The notes under the pieces were generated by a model that was not told where the DNA came from, made no database searches, and was given only the letters and a program-made list of their open reading frames with translations. The position numbers were made by a program, and so were the translations under genes. DNA of 64,000 nucleotides from Nereida sp024640765 (lineage in GTDB: Bacteria > Pseudomonadota > Alphaproteobacteria > Rhodobacterales > Rhodobacteraceae), in NCBI GenBank assembly GCA_024640765.1, contig JAHEEK010000005.1:107532-171531 (forward strand), written 5' to 3'. Shown here piece after piece: positions 58,092 through 64,000 of the stretch. Position 1 is the first letter of the stretch. Every line of letters begins with the position of its first letter.

Positions 58092-58810
58092 GTCCAATCC
58101 CCTTTGCTTTGCTGCCACAGCGTCAGCGCCGCAACAGCAGCCGTATCTGCGCGCAACACCCGAGGCCCAAGCGATAAAGTCTGCACAAAAGGTAGCCCGA
58201 GCAAGCGGGTCCGTTCTTGGGGTGAAAAGCCACCCTCCGGCCCAATCAAGATGGCAGCGGGTGCATAAGCAAGACTTGATAGGTCAGCCGTTGCGCGCCC
58301 TACCAGTGTTTCATCGCAAAAGATCAGCTGTCGCGCCGGATCCCATCCGTCCAGAACCGCGCTTAACTTTTGCAAAGGGGCCACGGTGGGCACATAAGTT
58401 CCGCCGCATTGCTCGGCCGCTTCAACAGCATGCGCTTGCAACCGGTCTTGGCGAATCCGCTCTGCGTTGGTGAACTGAGTTTGAACGGGCAGAATTTGTG
58501 CAGCGCCCATCTCGGCCGCTTTTTCGACGATGAAATCCGTGCGCGCCTTTTTGATCGGGGCAAACATCAACCAAAGGTCAGGCGGCATGCTTTGTTCTTG
58601 GGTCTGCGCCAGGCAGGTCAAAACCCCACCACGCTTGGCGGCTTGCGTGATTTCTGCATCCCATTCGCCGTTCACACCGTCAAAAACAGAAATCACCTGC
58701 CCCACCGCCAATCGCATCACACCAAATAAATAGTGCGCTTGTGATTGTTCCAAAGGAACCGTTTGATCCTGCCCCAACGGGTGATCTACATATAAACGAA
58801 CTTTCGCCAT
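58088..58810 (-). CDS. rsmE: 16S rRNA (uracil(1498)-N(3))-methyltransferase RsmE
   Basis: 240-residue SPOUT methyltransferase modifying U1498 of 16S rRNA. The N-terminal PUA-like domain (AKVRLYVDHPL...QAHYLFGVMRLAVGQVISVFDG) is followed by the trefoil-knot SAM domain with AAILIGPEGGFSPQE and TLSLGPRVLRADTAAVAAL. The ATG at 58808-58810 gives the family N-terminus. The start codons of rsmE and the divergent ubiA are only 12 bp apart. Confidence 0.96.
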   Translation of the reverse strand: MAKVRLYVDHPLGQDQTVPLEQSQAHYLFGVMRLAVGQVISVFDGVNGEWDAEITQAAKRGGVLTCLAQTQEQSMPPDLWLMFAPIKKARTDFIVEKAAEMGAAQILPVQTQFTNAERIRQDRLQAHAVEAAEQCGGTYVPTVAPLQKLSAVLDGWDPARQLIFCDETLVGRATADLSSLAYAPAAILIGPEGGFSPQERTRLLGLPFVQTLSLGPRVLRADTAAVAALTLWQQSKGDWT

Positions 58811-58822
58811 GGAGCGTACACT

Positions 58823-59776
58823 ATGACCGACACCCCCCAAGGCCAAGTGGCAGATGCCGTAAAAGATAATTGGGTCGACAGATTTGCGCCGCGCGCGACA
58901 CGCCCGTTTTTGCGGCTGGCCCGTGCGGACCGCCCGATCGGAACGTGGCTGTTACTGTTGCCGTGCTGGTGGGGCTTGGCCTTGGCGATCTTGTCTACAG
59001 GTAGCGCGTCACTGGCGGACCTGTGGATTGCGGCGGGATGCAGCGCGGGTGCGTGGCTGATGCGCGGCGCGGGCTGCACATGGAATGACATCACAGACCG
59101 CCACATTGACGCCTCCGTTGCGCGCACACGGTCGCGGCCACTTCCGTCAGGACAGGTGACAGTGAAGGCCGCGCTGATCTGGCTGGTCGTCCAGTGCCTT
59201 GTTGCTTTTGCCATTTTGCTCAGCTTCAACACCTCAGCGATAATATTAGGCATAGCGGCCCTTCTGCCCGTGGCGATCTACCCCTTCGCCAAACGGTTCA
59301 CTTGGTGGCCGCAGGTATTCTTGGGGCTTGCCTTCAACTGGGGCGCCCTGCTGGCTTGGACGGCACACACCGGCAGCTTGGGCTGGCCCGCCGTTCTGCT
59401 TTATGTCGGCGGCATTTTCTGGACGCTGTTCTACGACACGATTTATGCCCACCAAGACACCGAAGACGACGCGTTGATCGGCGTGAAGTCAACCGCACGA
59501 TTGTTCGGAGACAATAGCCCCAAATGGCTACGTGCCTTTTTGGTGTTAACCGTCGTCATTATTGGCGCAGCCTCCATAATGGTCACCGTACCATCTGGTA
59601 ATCTCTTGGCCGTAGTTGTGGCTTTGGGCGGCGCATGGGCGCTTGGCTGGCATCTGGCGTGGCAACTTACGCGTTTTACACCTGATGACAGTGACCGCTT
59701 GATCATGCTGTTTCGCTCGAACCGGAACGCAGGCTTGCTCCCTGTGCTGTTTTTTGCCGTTGCTGCTTTGCTCTGA
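58823..59776 (+). CDS. ubiA: 4-hydroxybenzoate polyprenyltransferase
   Basis: 317-residue inner-membrane prenyltransferase joining the polyprenyl chain to 4-hydroxybenzoate in ubiquinone synthesis. The first aspartate-rich motif is NDITDRHIDASVARTRSRPLPSG and the second DTIYAHQDTEDDALIGVKSTA. About eight or nine hydrophobic helices. GGAG lies 8 nt before the ATG. Substrate chain would come from the polyprenyl synthase at 26.7 kb. The 5' untranslated regions of ubiA and rsmE must overlap the other gene. Confidence 0.97.
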   Translation: MTDTPQGQVADAVKDNWVDRFAPRATRPFLRLARADRPIGTWLLLLPCWWGLALAILSTGSASLADLWIAAGCSAGAWLMRGAGCTWNDITDRHIDASVARTRSRPLPSGQVTVKAALIWLVVQCLVAFAILLSFNTSAIILGIAALLPVAIYPFAKRFTWWPQVFLGLAFNWGALLAWTAHTGSLGWPAVLLYVGGIFWTLFYDTIYAHQDTEDDALIGVKSTARLFGDNSPKWLRAFLVLTVVIIGAASIMVTVPSGNLLAVVVALGGAWALGWHLAWQLTRFTPDDSDRLIMLFRSNRNAGLLPVLFFAVAALL

Positions 59777-59837
59777 TTGCGCCTGCTGACGGGGCATCGT
59801 AAAGGTTGGCATTCTCTAATACGGAACATGACGCACA

Positions 59838-61712
59838 ATGACTGTGAACGCCCTGATTTCTACGATTGTCGCCCTTACTTTGGGTGCTGCAGGGGCGGTC
59901 CTTGCCTCGAATGCTGTGGTACGATTGGTGGAAGACCGCTCTGCGCTTGCGGTTGATCAAGTGTTTTTGGAAGAGAGCGTCCCTTGGGCCAGCATCGAAA
60001 CAGATGGTCTCAGCGTGATCTTATCAGGCGAAGCCCCCGATGAGGCCGCACGTTTCAGAGCGCTTTCAGTTGCCAGCACAGCAGTGGATGCATCGCGCCT
60101 GATTGATAACTTTGTGATTGCGCAAGTTGATCAGACCCGCGCGCCAGATTTTTCCATTGAGCTACTCAAGAATGACGGTGGCCTGTCGTTGATCGGGTTG
60201 ATCCCCGCCGAGGTTGACCGTGATGATTTAGTCCGTGACATTGCGCGTACGGCACGCGGCGCAGAAGTCTCAGACCTGCTAGAGGTTGCTGACTATCCCG
60301 TCCCCAACGGCTGGGAAGACGCCACGCGCTTTGGCTTGGCGGCGATGCAGAACCTTGATCGATCAAAAGTTTCGATCACCGCAGAGCGTGTCACGATTAT
60401 CGCGGCAACCGACAGCCAAGAGGAAAAAGCCCGTGTTGAAGAAATTCTTGAGGGTGAGTTGCCCGCAGGGCTTGAACTGGATCTCAGTATAACCGCACCA
60501 CGCCCCGTCATTTCGCCTTATACCCTGCGTTTCATTATTGACGCGCAAGGCACCGCACAATTTGACGCCTGCGCTGCAGGAACCGAACAAGTACGCGGAC
60601 AATTGGTTGGTGCAGCACGCAGTGCAGGGCTGACCGGTGATGTAGATTGCGTGTTGGGCCTTGGCATGCCGAGCCCACGTTGGGGCCGTGCTGGTGCATC
60701 GGCAATCGCGGCAGTGTCCGAGATGGGCGGCGGCGGTATTACGATCTCCGACACAGACGTGACGCTCGAAAGCCCTGCCGGTTTTGATGAAGAAAAGTTC
60801 AACTCAATTGCATCTGATCTAGAAAACGAGCTGCCCGAAGTGTTCGCGCTTCAAGCCATCTACGTGCCGGACCCCGCCGCGAACGACACCACTGAGCAGC
60901 TGGAATTTCTGGCAACACTGTCGCCTGAAGGCCAAGTACAACTGCGCGGAGCGGTTAGCAGCGAGTTCCTGAAATTATCTGTGGAAAGCCTCGCGCTCGC
61001 GAAGTTTGGTGCCGACCGCGTTTACAACGCAACCAAGGTTGAAGCAGGTCTGCCAGATGGCTGGCCCTTGCGCGTTCTTACCGCTGTTGAAGCCTTGTCA
61101 GAGGTGAACAACGGCGCTGTGATTGTTCAGGGGGACGTTATCCAAGTACGCGGCAACACTGGTGATACGCGCAGCCGGTCCATCATCAGCAGCATTCTGG
61201 CCGATAAGCTTGATGGTGAGGGCACTTTCAAGATCGACGTGGACTATAAAGAAGAACTGGACCCGATCGCGTCTATTCCCACCCCCGAAGAATGCGTTGC
61301 GCGAATTGATACGATCCTTGCGCAAACCAAAATTACGTTCGAGCCTGGTTCCAGCACAGTTGATGACGCGGGCCGCACCACGATTGATCGAATTGCCGAT
61401 GTGCTTAAGGCCTGTGTGAATGTTTCGGTTGAAATTGCAGGGCACACCGATAGCCAAGGTAGTGAAGAGTTGAATGCGCGCATCTCTCAAAGCCGCGCTG
61501 ATGCTGTGCGCACATCTCTTGTGACCCGCCGCATTCCGCCGGAAAGATTGACAGCGGTTGGCTATGGCGAAGCAACACCGATTGCTGATAATGGAACCGA
61601 AGAAGGCCGTGAAGCAAACCGCCGCATTGAATTCACCCTTTCAGCAAACACCACCGATGAGGCCGAAGCGACTGAAGCTGAGCCCGCAACCGACGAAACA
61701 GGACAAGAGTAA
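59838..61712 (+). CDS. BON-domain and OmpA-family envelope protein
   Basis: 624-residue exported or membrane-anchored protein. An N-terminal signal/anchor (VNALISTIVALTLGAAGAVLASNAVV) is followed by repeated BON-like alpha-beta modules (for example WASIETDGLSVILSGEAPDEAARFRALSVAS; LLKNDGGLSLIGLIPAEVDRDDLVRDIA), and at ~495-605 an OmpA C-terminal peptidoglycan-binding domain (ITFEPGSSTVDDAG, VEIAGHTDSQGSEELNARISQSRADAVRTSL, GYGEATPIADN). The tail is acidic and Thr/Glu-rich. It probably links the envelope to peptidoglycan. TAATG overlap with the next gene. Confidence 0.9.
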   Translation: MTVNALISTIVALTLGAAGAVLASNAVVRLVEDRSALAVDQVFLEESVPWASIETDGLSVILSGEAPDEAARFRALSVASTAVDASRLIDNFVIAQVDQTRAPDFSIELLKNDGGLSLIGLIPAEVDRDDLVRDIARTARGAEVSDLLEVADYPVPNGWEDATRFGLAAMQNLDRSKVSITAERVTIIAATDSQEEKARVEEILEGELPAGLELDLSITAPRPVISPYTLRFIIDAQGTAQFDACAAGTEQVRGQLVGAARSAGLTGDVDCVLGLGMPSPRWGRAGASAIAAVSEMGGGGITISDTDVTLESPAGFDEEKFNSIASDLENELPEVFALQAIYVPDPAANDTTEQLEFLATLSPEGQVQLRGAVSSEFLKLSVESLALAKFGADRVYNATKVEAGLPDGWPLRVLTAVEALSEVNNGAVIVQGDVIQVRGNTGDTRSRSIISSILADKLDGEGTFKIDVDYKEELDPIASIPTPEECVARIDTILAQTKITFEPGSSTVDDAGRTTIDRIADVLKACVNVSVEIAGHTDSQGSEELNARISQSRADAVRTSLVTRRIPPERLTAVGYGEATPIADNGTEEGREANRRIEFTLSANTTDEAEATEAEPATDETGQE

Positions 61713-62041
61713 TGAACAGAACTGAGTTTATCGTGGCAATTGCAGCCATCCTGTTTGTTGCATTCATTCTGGGATGGTTCGCCCATTGGTTAATCAGCCG
61801 TTTCACCCGCGTGTCACAATCTGACCTAGGCGAGCTGGAAAAGCTTGCGCAGTCTTTGCATGAAGCCGAAGAAACCCGCGACCAAGCAATTGCATATTTG
61901 CAGCAGCGCGAAGCCGAAATGAGCAACCAGATGGCCCAAACCGAAGCTGAACTGCGGGCCGCGATGGATGGTTTACGCGATGCACGGCACGAAGCTGAAG
62001 AACTGCGCGCCTATGTTGAGCGTGCCAACAAGGCCAAGTAG
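61712..62041 (+). CDS. Membrane-anchored coiled-coil protein
   Basis: 109-residue protein with one N-terminal membrane helix (FIVAIAAILFVAFILGWFAHWLI) and a long coiled coil over the remaining ~75 residues (LGELEKLAQSLHEAEETRDQAIAYLQQREAEMSN...). No domain name known. Its ATG overlaps the stop of the BON/OmpA gene by one base, so the two are made together and may form one envelope structure. Convergent with moaE. Confidence 0.83.
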   Translation: MNRTEFIVAIAAILFVAFILGWFAHWLISRFTRVSQSDLGELEKLAQSLHEAEETRDQAIAYLQQREAEMSNQMAQTEAELRAAMDGLRDARHEAEELRAYVERANKAK

Positions 62042-62045
62042 CGCC

Positions 62046-62480
62046 CTACCAGCGTCTTAGCGCCTCTTCGTCTTTTACGGTACTCTCCACCCAGTTTTCA
62101 CCAGCGGAAGTTGTTTCTTTTTTCCAAAACGGCGCGCGCGATTTCAGATAATCCATCAAGAACGTAGCAGCTTCAAATGCTGCATCCCTATGACGACTGG
62201 CCGTGGCCACCATCATGATCGGCTCGTCCGGCTGCAGCGATCCAAAGCGGTGGATCACGAGGACATTGCTTAACTGCCAACGCGCCTGCGCCTCAGCTGC
62301 AATTTCGCGCAACGCTTTTTCGGTCATAGCCGGATAATGCTCGATCAGCATTTTCTCAAGCCCGCCCGCCACATCGCGGACCAAACCCGTGAATGTGACA
62401 ACAGCGCCTGCGCCATTCGGATCAAAGCCATTCAGTTCAGCGCCTGCATCAAAACGTTTCTGCTGCACACGAACGTCCAT
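62046..62480 (-). CDS. moaE: Molybdopterin synthase catalytic subunit
   Basis: 144-residue large subunit of molybdopterin synthase, converting cPMP to molybdopterin with sulfur from MoaD. Family segments: GAVVTFTGLVRD, LEHYPAMTEKALREIA-like block (LIEHYPAMTEKAL), VIHRFGSLQPDEPIMMVATASRHRDAAFEA and the lysine-bearing DYLKSRAPFWKKE. It lies 5 bp after moaD. Confidence 0.97.
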   Translation of the reverse strand: MDVRVQQKRFDAGAELNGFDPNGAGAVVTFTGLVRDVAGGLEKMLIEHYPAMTEKALREIAAEAQARWQLSNVLVIHRFGSLQPDEPIMMVATASRHRDAAFEAATFLMDYLKSRAPFWKKETTSAGENWVESTVKDEEALRRW

Positions 62481-62485
62481 CGCCC

Positions 62486-62731
62486 TTAGCCGCCCGTCAT
62501 AGGTGGGAAGAAAGCAACCTCGCGGACATCTTTCAGCGACGCGTCAAAATCAGACAACTCTTGATCAACAGCAACACGCAAAGCACTGATATCTGCGAAC
62601 GCCGCCTCATAACGGGCTTCACGTGCGCGCAACTCATCGACCAGCTCAGCTACTGTTGCAGCATCCGTCGTGATCTGCTCGAGAGGCAGACCAATACGTT
62701 CACGAACCCATGCGAAATAAACAACATTCAT
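62486..62731 (-). CDS. moaD: Molybdopterin synthase sulfur carrier subunit
   Basis: 81-residue ubiquitin-like protein ending in the required Gly-Gly (FFPPMTGG), whose C-terminus becomes a thiocarboxylate. Starts MNVVYFAWVRERIGLPLEQI. Its ATG overlaps the pgsA stop by 4 nt, giving the unit pgsA-moaD-moaE. Confidence 0.97.
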   Translation of the reverse strand: MNVVYFAWVRERIGLPLEQITTDAATVAELVDELRAREARYEAAFADISALRVAVDQELSDFDASLKDVREVAFFPPMTGG

Positions 62732-63393
62732 TGCGGATCTCTCAGAAATGGTAGCGATTTACGGAAATAATCCCAGCCTGTGATCAACGTCAACAACGCC
62801 GCAACCCAAAGAAGGACCAAACCTACAGACCAGCTCAGGTGCCAGCCCATTTCTTTCCAGCGCAGCCCAACAACATCTTCAATGGCGCCCGCCAAAATAC
62901 TGTCAACCATCTCAGACGTCATGCCCATAGTCTGTTCAATGAAGTAATGTTCAAACGCCCCCTTCGAAAAGAGAACCGCAATAGCCAGCATCTGCGCGGT
63001 CGTCTTCCATTTCGCAAGCTTAGTAACCGCCAAGGTTTTGGCGTCATCACCCAAAAACTCACGCAGGCCACTTACGAACACTTCACGGAATATGATGACG
63101 CTTGCAGGTAAGAGCAGCCACGGGTCCATCCCAGAAAAACCAACAATAATCAGCAGCGCAATTACCACCATCGCTTTGTCGGCAATCGGATCAAGCATCG
63201 CACCAAAGCGGCTCGTTTGGTTCCACAAGCGCGCAAGGTAGCCATCAAAAAAGTCTGTCAGCGCGGCAAGGCCAAACAAAACCAGCGCAAACCAATCCGC
63301 CCAAGGCCGATTGAAATACAAGAACATTATAACGACGCCAAAGGCCGCAAAAAGGCGCAAGACGGTCAGGATATTTGGTAAAGTCCACTTCAT
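62728..63393 (-). CDS. pgsA: CDP-diacylglycerol--glycerol-3-phosphate 3-phosphatidyltransferase
   Basis: 221-residue membrane enzyme making phosphatidylglycerol-phosphate. The CDP-alcohol phosphotransferase motif is complete: D50-G51-x2-A54-R55-x8-G64-x3-D68-x3-D72 in DFFDGYLARLWNQTSRFGAM. About four to five helices, with WDYFRKSLPFLRDP at the C-terminus. First gene of a unit with moaD-moaE; a similar pgsA-moaD-moaE order is common in Rhodobacteraceae. The 366-bp region upstream holds no gene on either strand up to the right-edge ORF. Confidence 0.95.
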   Translation of the reverse strand: MKWTLPNILTVLRLFAAFGVVIMFLYFNRPWADWFALVLFGLAALTDFFDGYLARLWNQTSRFGAMLDPIADKAMVVIALLIIVGFSGMDPWLLLPASVIIFREVFVSGLREFLGDDAKTLAVTKLAKWKTTAQMLAIAVLFSKGAFEHYFIEQTMGMTSEMVDSILAGAIEDVVGLRWKEMGWHLSWSVGLVLLWVAALLTLITGWDYFRKSLPFLRDPQ

Positions 63394-63759
63394 ATCCTTG
63401 ATCTAGCCTAGGATTCTCTGCGCCGCCACAGGTTCTTTTGCGACAAATCAAACAATTCCCGCCCAAATTATTACAAAGCCCTCCACCGCGCTGAAACATA
63501 TCGCGGCAGTGTAACATTTGTTGTGAGCGACGTTTTCATAGGAATAACGCCCGCAAGTCTTGCGCACACAAGGGGCGATCACGGTGGCGTGATGTTCGCT
63601 TCCGCACATATCACCTGCTCGTGACAGGCCTATCATAACCCCAAAACAACCCTCATATACAACTCATCCGAGACAGGCACTAACGCCTCACTCGACACTC
63701 ACAGGGCAATATAACCCAGATAAACCAACACCTTAGATAAGGCACCGAAAGAAATTATT
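63394..63759. other. Intergenic region between pgsA and the right-edge gene
   Basis: 366 bp without a convincing gene. It holds the divergent promoters of pgsA and the secreted-protein gene. A dyad ATCACG-GTGG-CGTGAT (63578-63593) is perfect over 6 bp per arm. The last ~130 bp are A/C-rich on the plus strand (CAACACC, AACCCAG), compatible with a long unstructured 5' leader. Short minus-strand ORFs here lack Shine-Dalgarno sequences and family resemblance. Confidence 0.5.
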
Positions 63760-64000
63760 CTGAAGCTCGCAACTGTATTCACAGCTATCGCAATCGCCGC
63801 TTCCGCAACTGCAGCATCTGCTGACCAACTCGCCAAATCCGCAGGCGTCAGCGCCGGCGTTTACGCAGATATAACACTGGTTAACATCATTAACGTTCGC
63901 CAAGACCAAGACGTAGCACAGCTGAACTTCTTCTTGGGTCAAACCCTCGACAGCGCCCGTGTCTCAAGCCGCGGCACATCAGTTGATTTCGCATCGCTGA
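63760..64000 (+). CDS. Secreted protein with CTG start, partial
   Basis: Open frame running off the right end. From CTG (63760-63762) it reads as a clean signal peptide, MKLATVFTAIAIAASATAASA, followed by DQLAKSAGVSAGVYADITLVNIINVRQ..., with 80 codons in view and no stop. No ATG, GTG or TTG exists in frame back to the stop at 63721-63723; two ATT codons precede the CTG. AAGG at 63739-63742 is rather far off. Either translation starts at CTG/ATT or the base is wrong. Codon choice is C-rich (ATC, GCC, AAC, CGC), as in highly expressed genes. Function unknown. Confidence 0.6.
   Translation, partial: MKLATVFTAIAIAASATAASADQLAKSAGVSAGVYADITLVNIINVRQDQDVAQLNFFLGQTLDSARVSSRGTSVDFASL

Noticed and set aside
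1..64000. tRNA or rRNA genes, transposases, integrases, toxin-antitoxin or phage genes
   Set aside because: Looked for typical motifs and gene families on both strands; none seen. The window reads as core chromosome.

Overview
The window reads as chromosomal DNA of a marine Roseobacter-group alphaproteobacterium (Rhodobacteraceae sensu lato). The evidence is the gene neighbourhoods: ftsE-ftsX-plsC, argH-lipoprotein-DUF2834-lysA-TIGR02302, pyrB-small membrane protein-dihydroorotase homologue-plsY, and rsmE-gshA beside ubiA. Mcl1 malyl-CoA lyase, phaA/phaB, a DmdC-type acyl-CoA dehydrogenase, an orphan aa3-oxidase subunit IV and a FeS-less uracil-DNA glycosylase fit the same group. Genes are densely packed on both strands, and many neighbours are joined by 4-nt ATGA start/stop overlaps. 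I saw no rRNA, tRNA, CRISPR array, insertion sequence or prophage, so this looks like core genome rather than an island.

Layout. 1-5 kb (minus): pheT (cut by the left edge), pheS, rplT, rpmI, a small membrane protein and pyruvate kinase, with two terminators between units. 5.1-6.2 kb: N-formylglutamate amidohydrolase and DUF1244. 6.3-9.1 kb (minus): a D-amino-acid cluster, dgcN-dgcA-D-amino-acid transaminase. 9.3-11.4 kb: mcl1 and accA. 11.5-21.2 kb: plsC/ftsX/ftsE, a zinc-ribbon protein, the argH...TIGR02302 operon and a TlpA-like thioredoxin. 21.2-24 kb: 3-methyladenine glycosylase and the polyhydroxybutyrate genes phaA and phaB. 24.1-25.5 kb: a small unlisted ORF, a LysR regulator broken by an in-frame stop, and a YdcH-like protein.

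25.7-33.7 kb: TrmN6-like methyltransferase, DUF2007, polyprenyl diphosphate synthase, ispE, a TPR protein, ETF-ubiquinone oxidoreductase, greA and a membrane protein. 33.7-37.8 kb (minus): a fully overlapping molybdenum-cofactor operon fdhD-mobA-mobB-moeA whose MoeA carries an extra ~310-residue N-terminal domain. 37.9-43.9 kb: azlCD, a lipoprotein, CoxIV-like peptide, DUF6173, an Lrp regulator, DUF6356, an MBL hydrolase and an acyl-CoA dehydrogenase. 44-52.7 kb: tsaC/Sua5, YqgE, a lone DsbD-alpha domain protein, an RND efflux pair, moaB and a uracil-DNA glycosylase. 52.8-56.1 kb: the pyrimidine/phospholipid operon. 56.1-63.4 kb: gshA, rsmE, ubiA, a BON/OmpA protein with a coiled-coil partner, moaE, moaD and pgsA. 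The right edge cuts a secreted protein that has no ordinary start codon.

How the genes work together. Phospholipid synthesis (accA, plsC, plsY, pgsA), molybdopterin synthesis (moaB, moaD, moaE, mobA, mobB, moeA, fdhD), pyrimidine synthesis, ubiquinone and isoprenoid supply (ispE, polyprenyl synthase, ubiA, ETF-QO) and C2/C4 acyl-CoA metabolism (mcl1, phaA, phaB, acyl-CoA dehydrogenase) are each represented by several genes. The most interesting items are the dgcN-dgcA-transaminase cluster, the metal-ligand-lacking dihydroorotase homologue with a tail-anchored partner, the MoeA fusion, the nonsense-interrupted LysR gene, and the CTG-start secreted protein.
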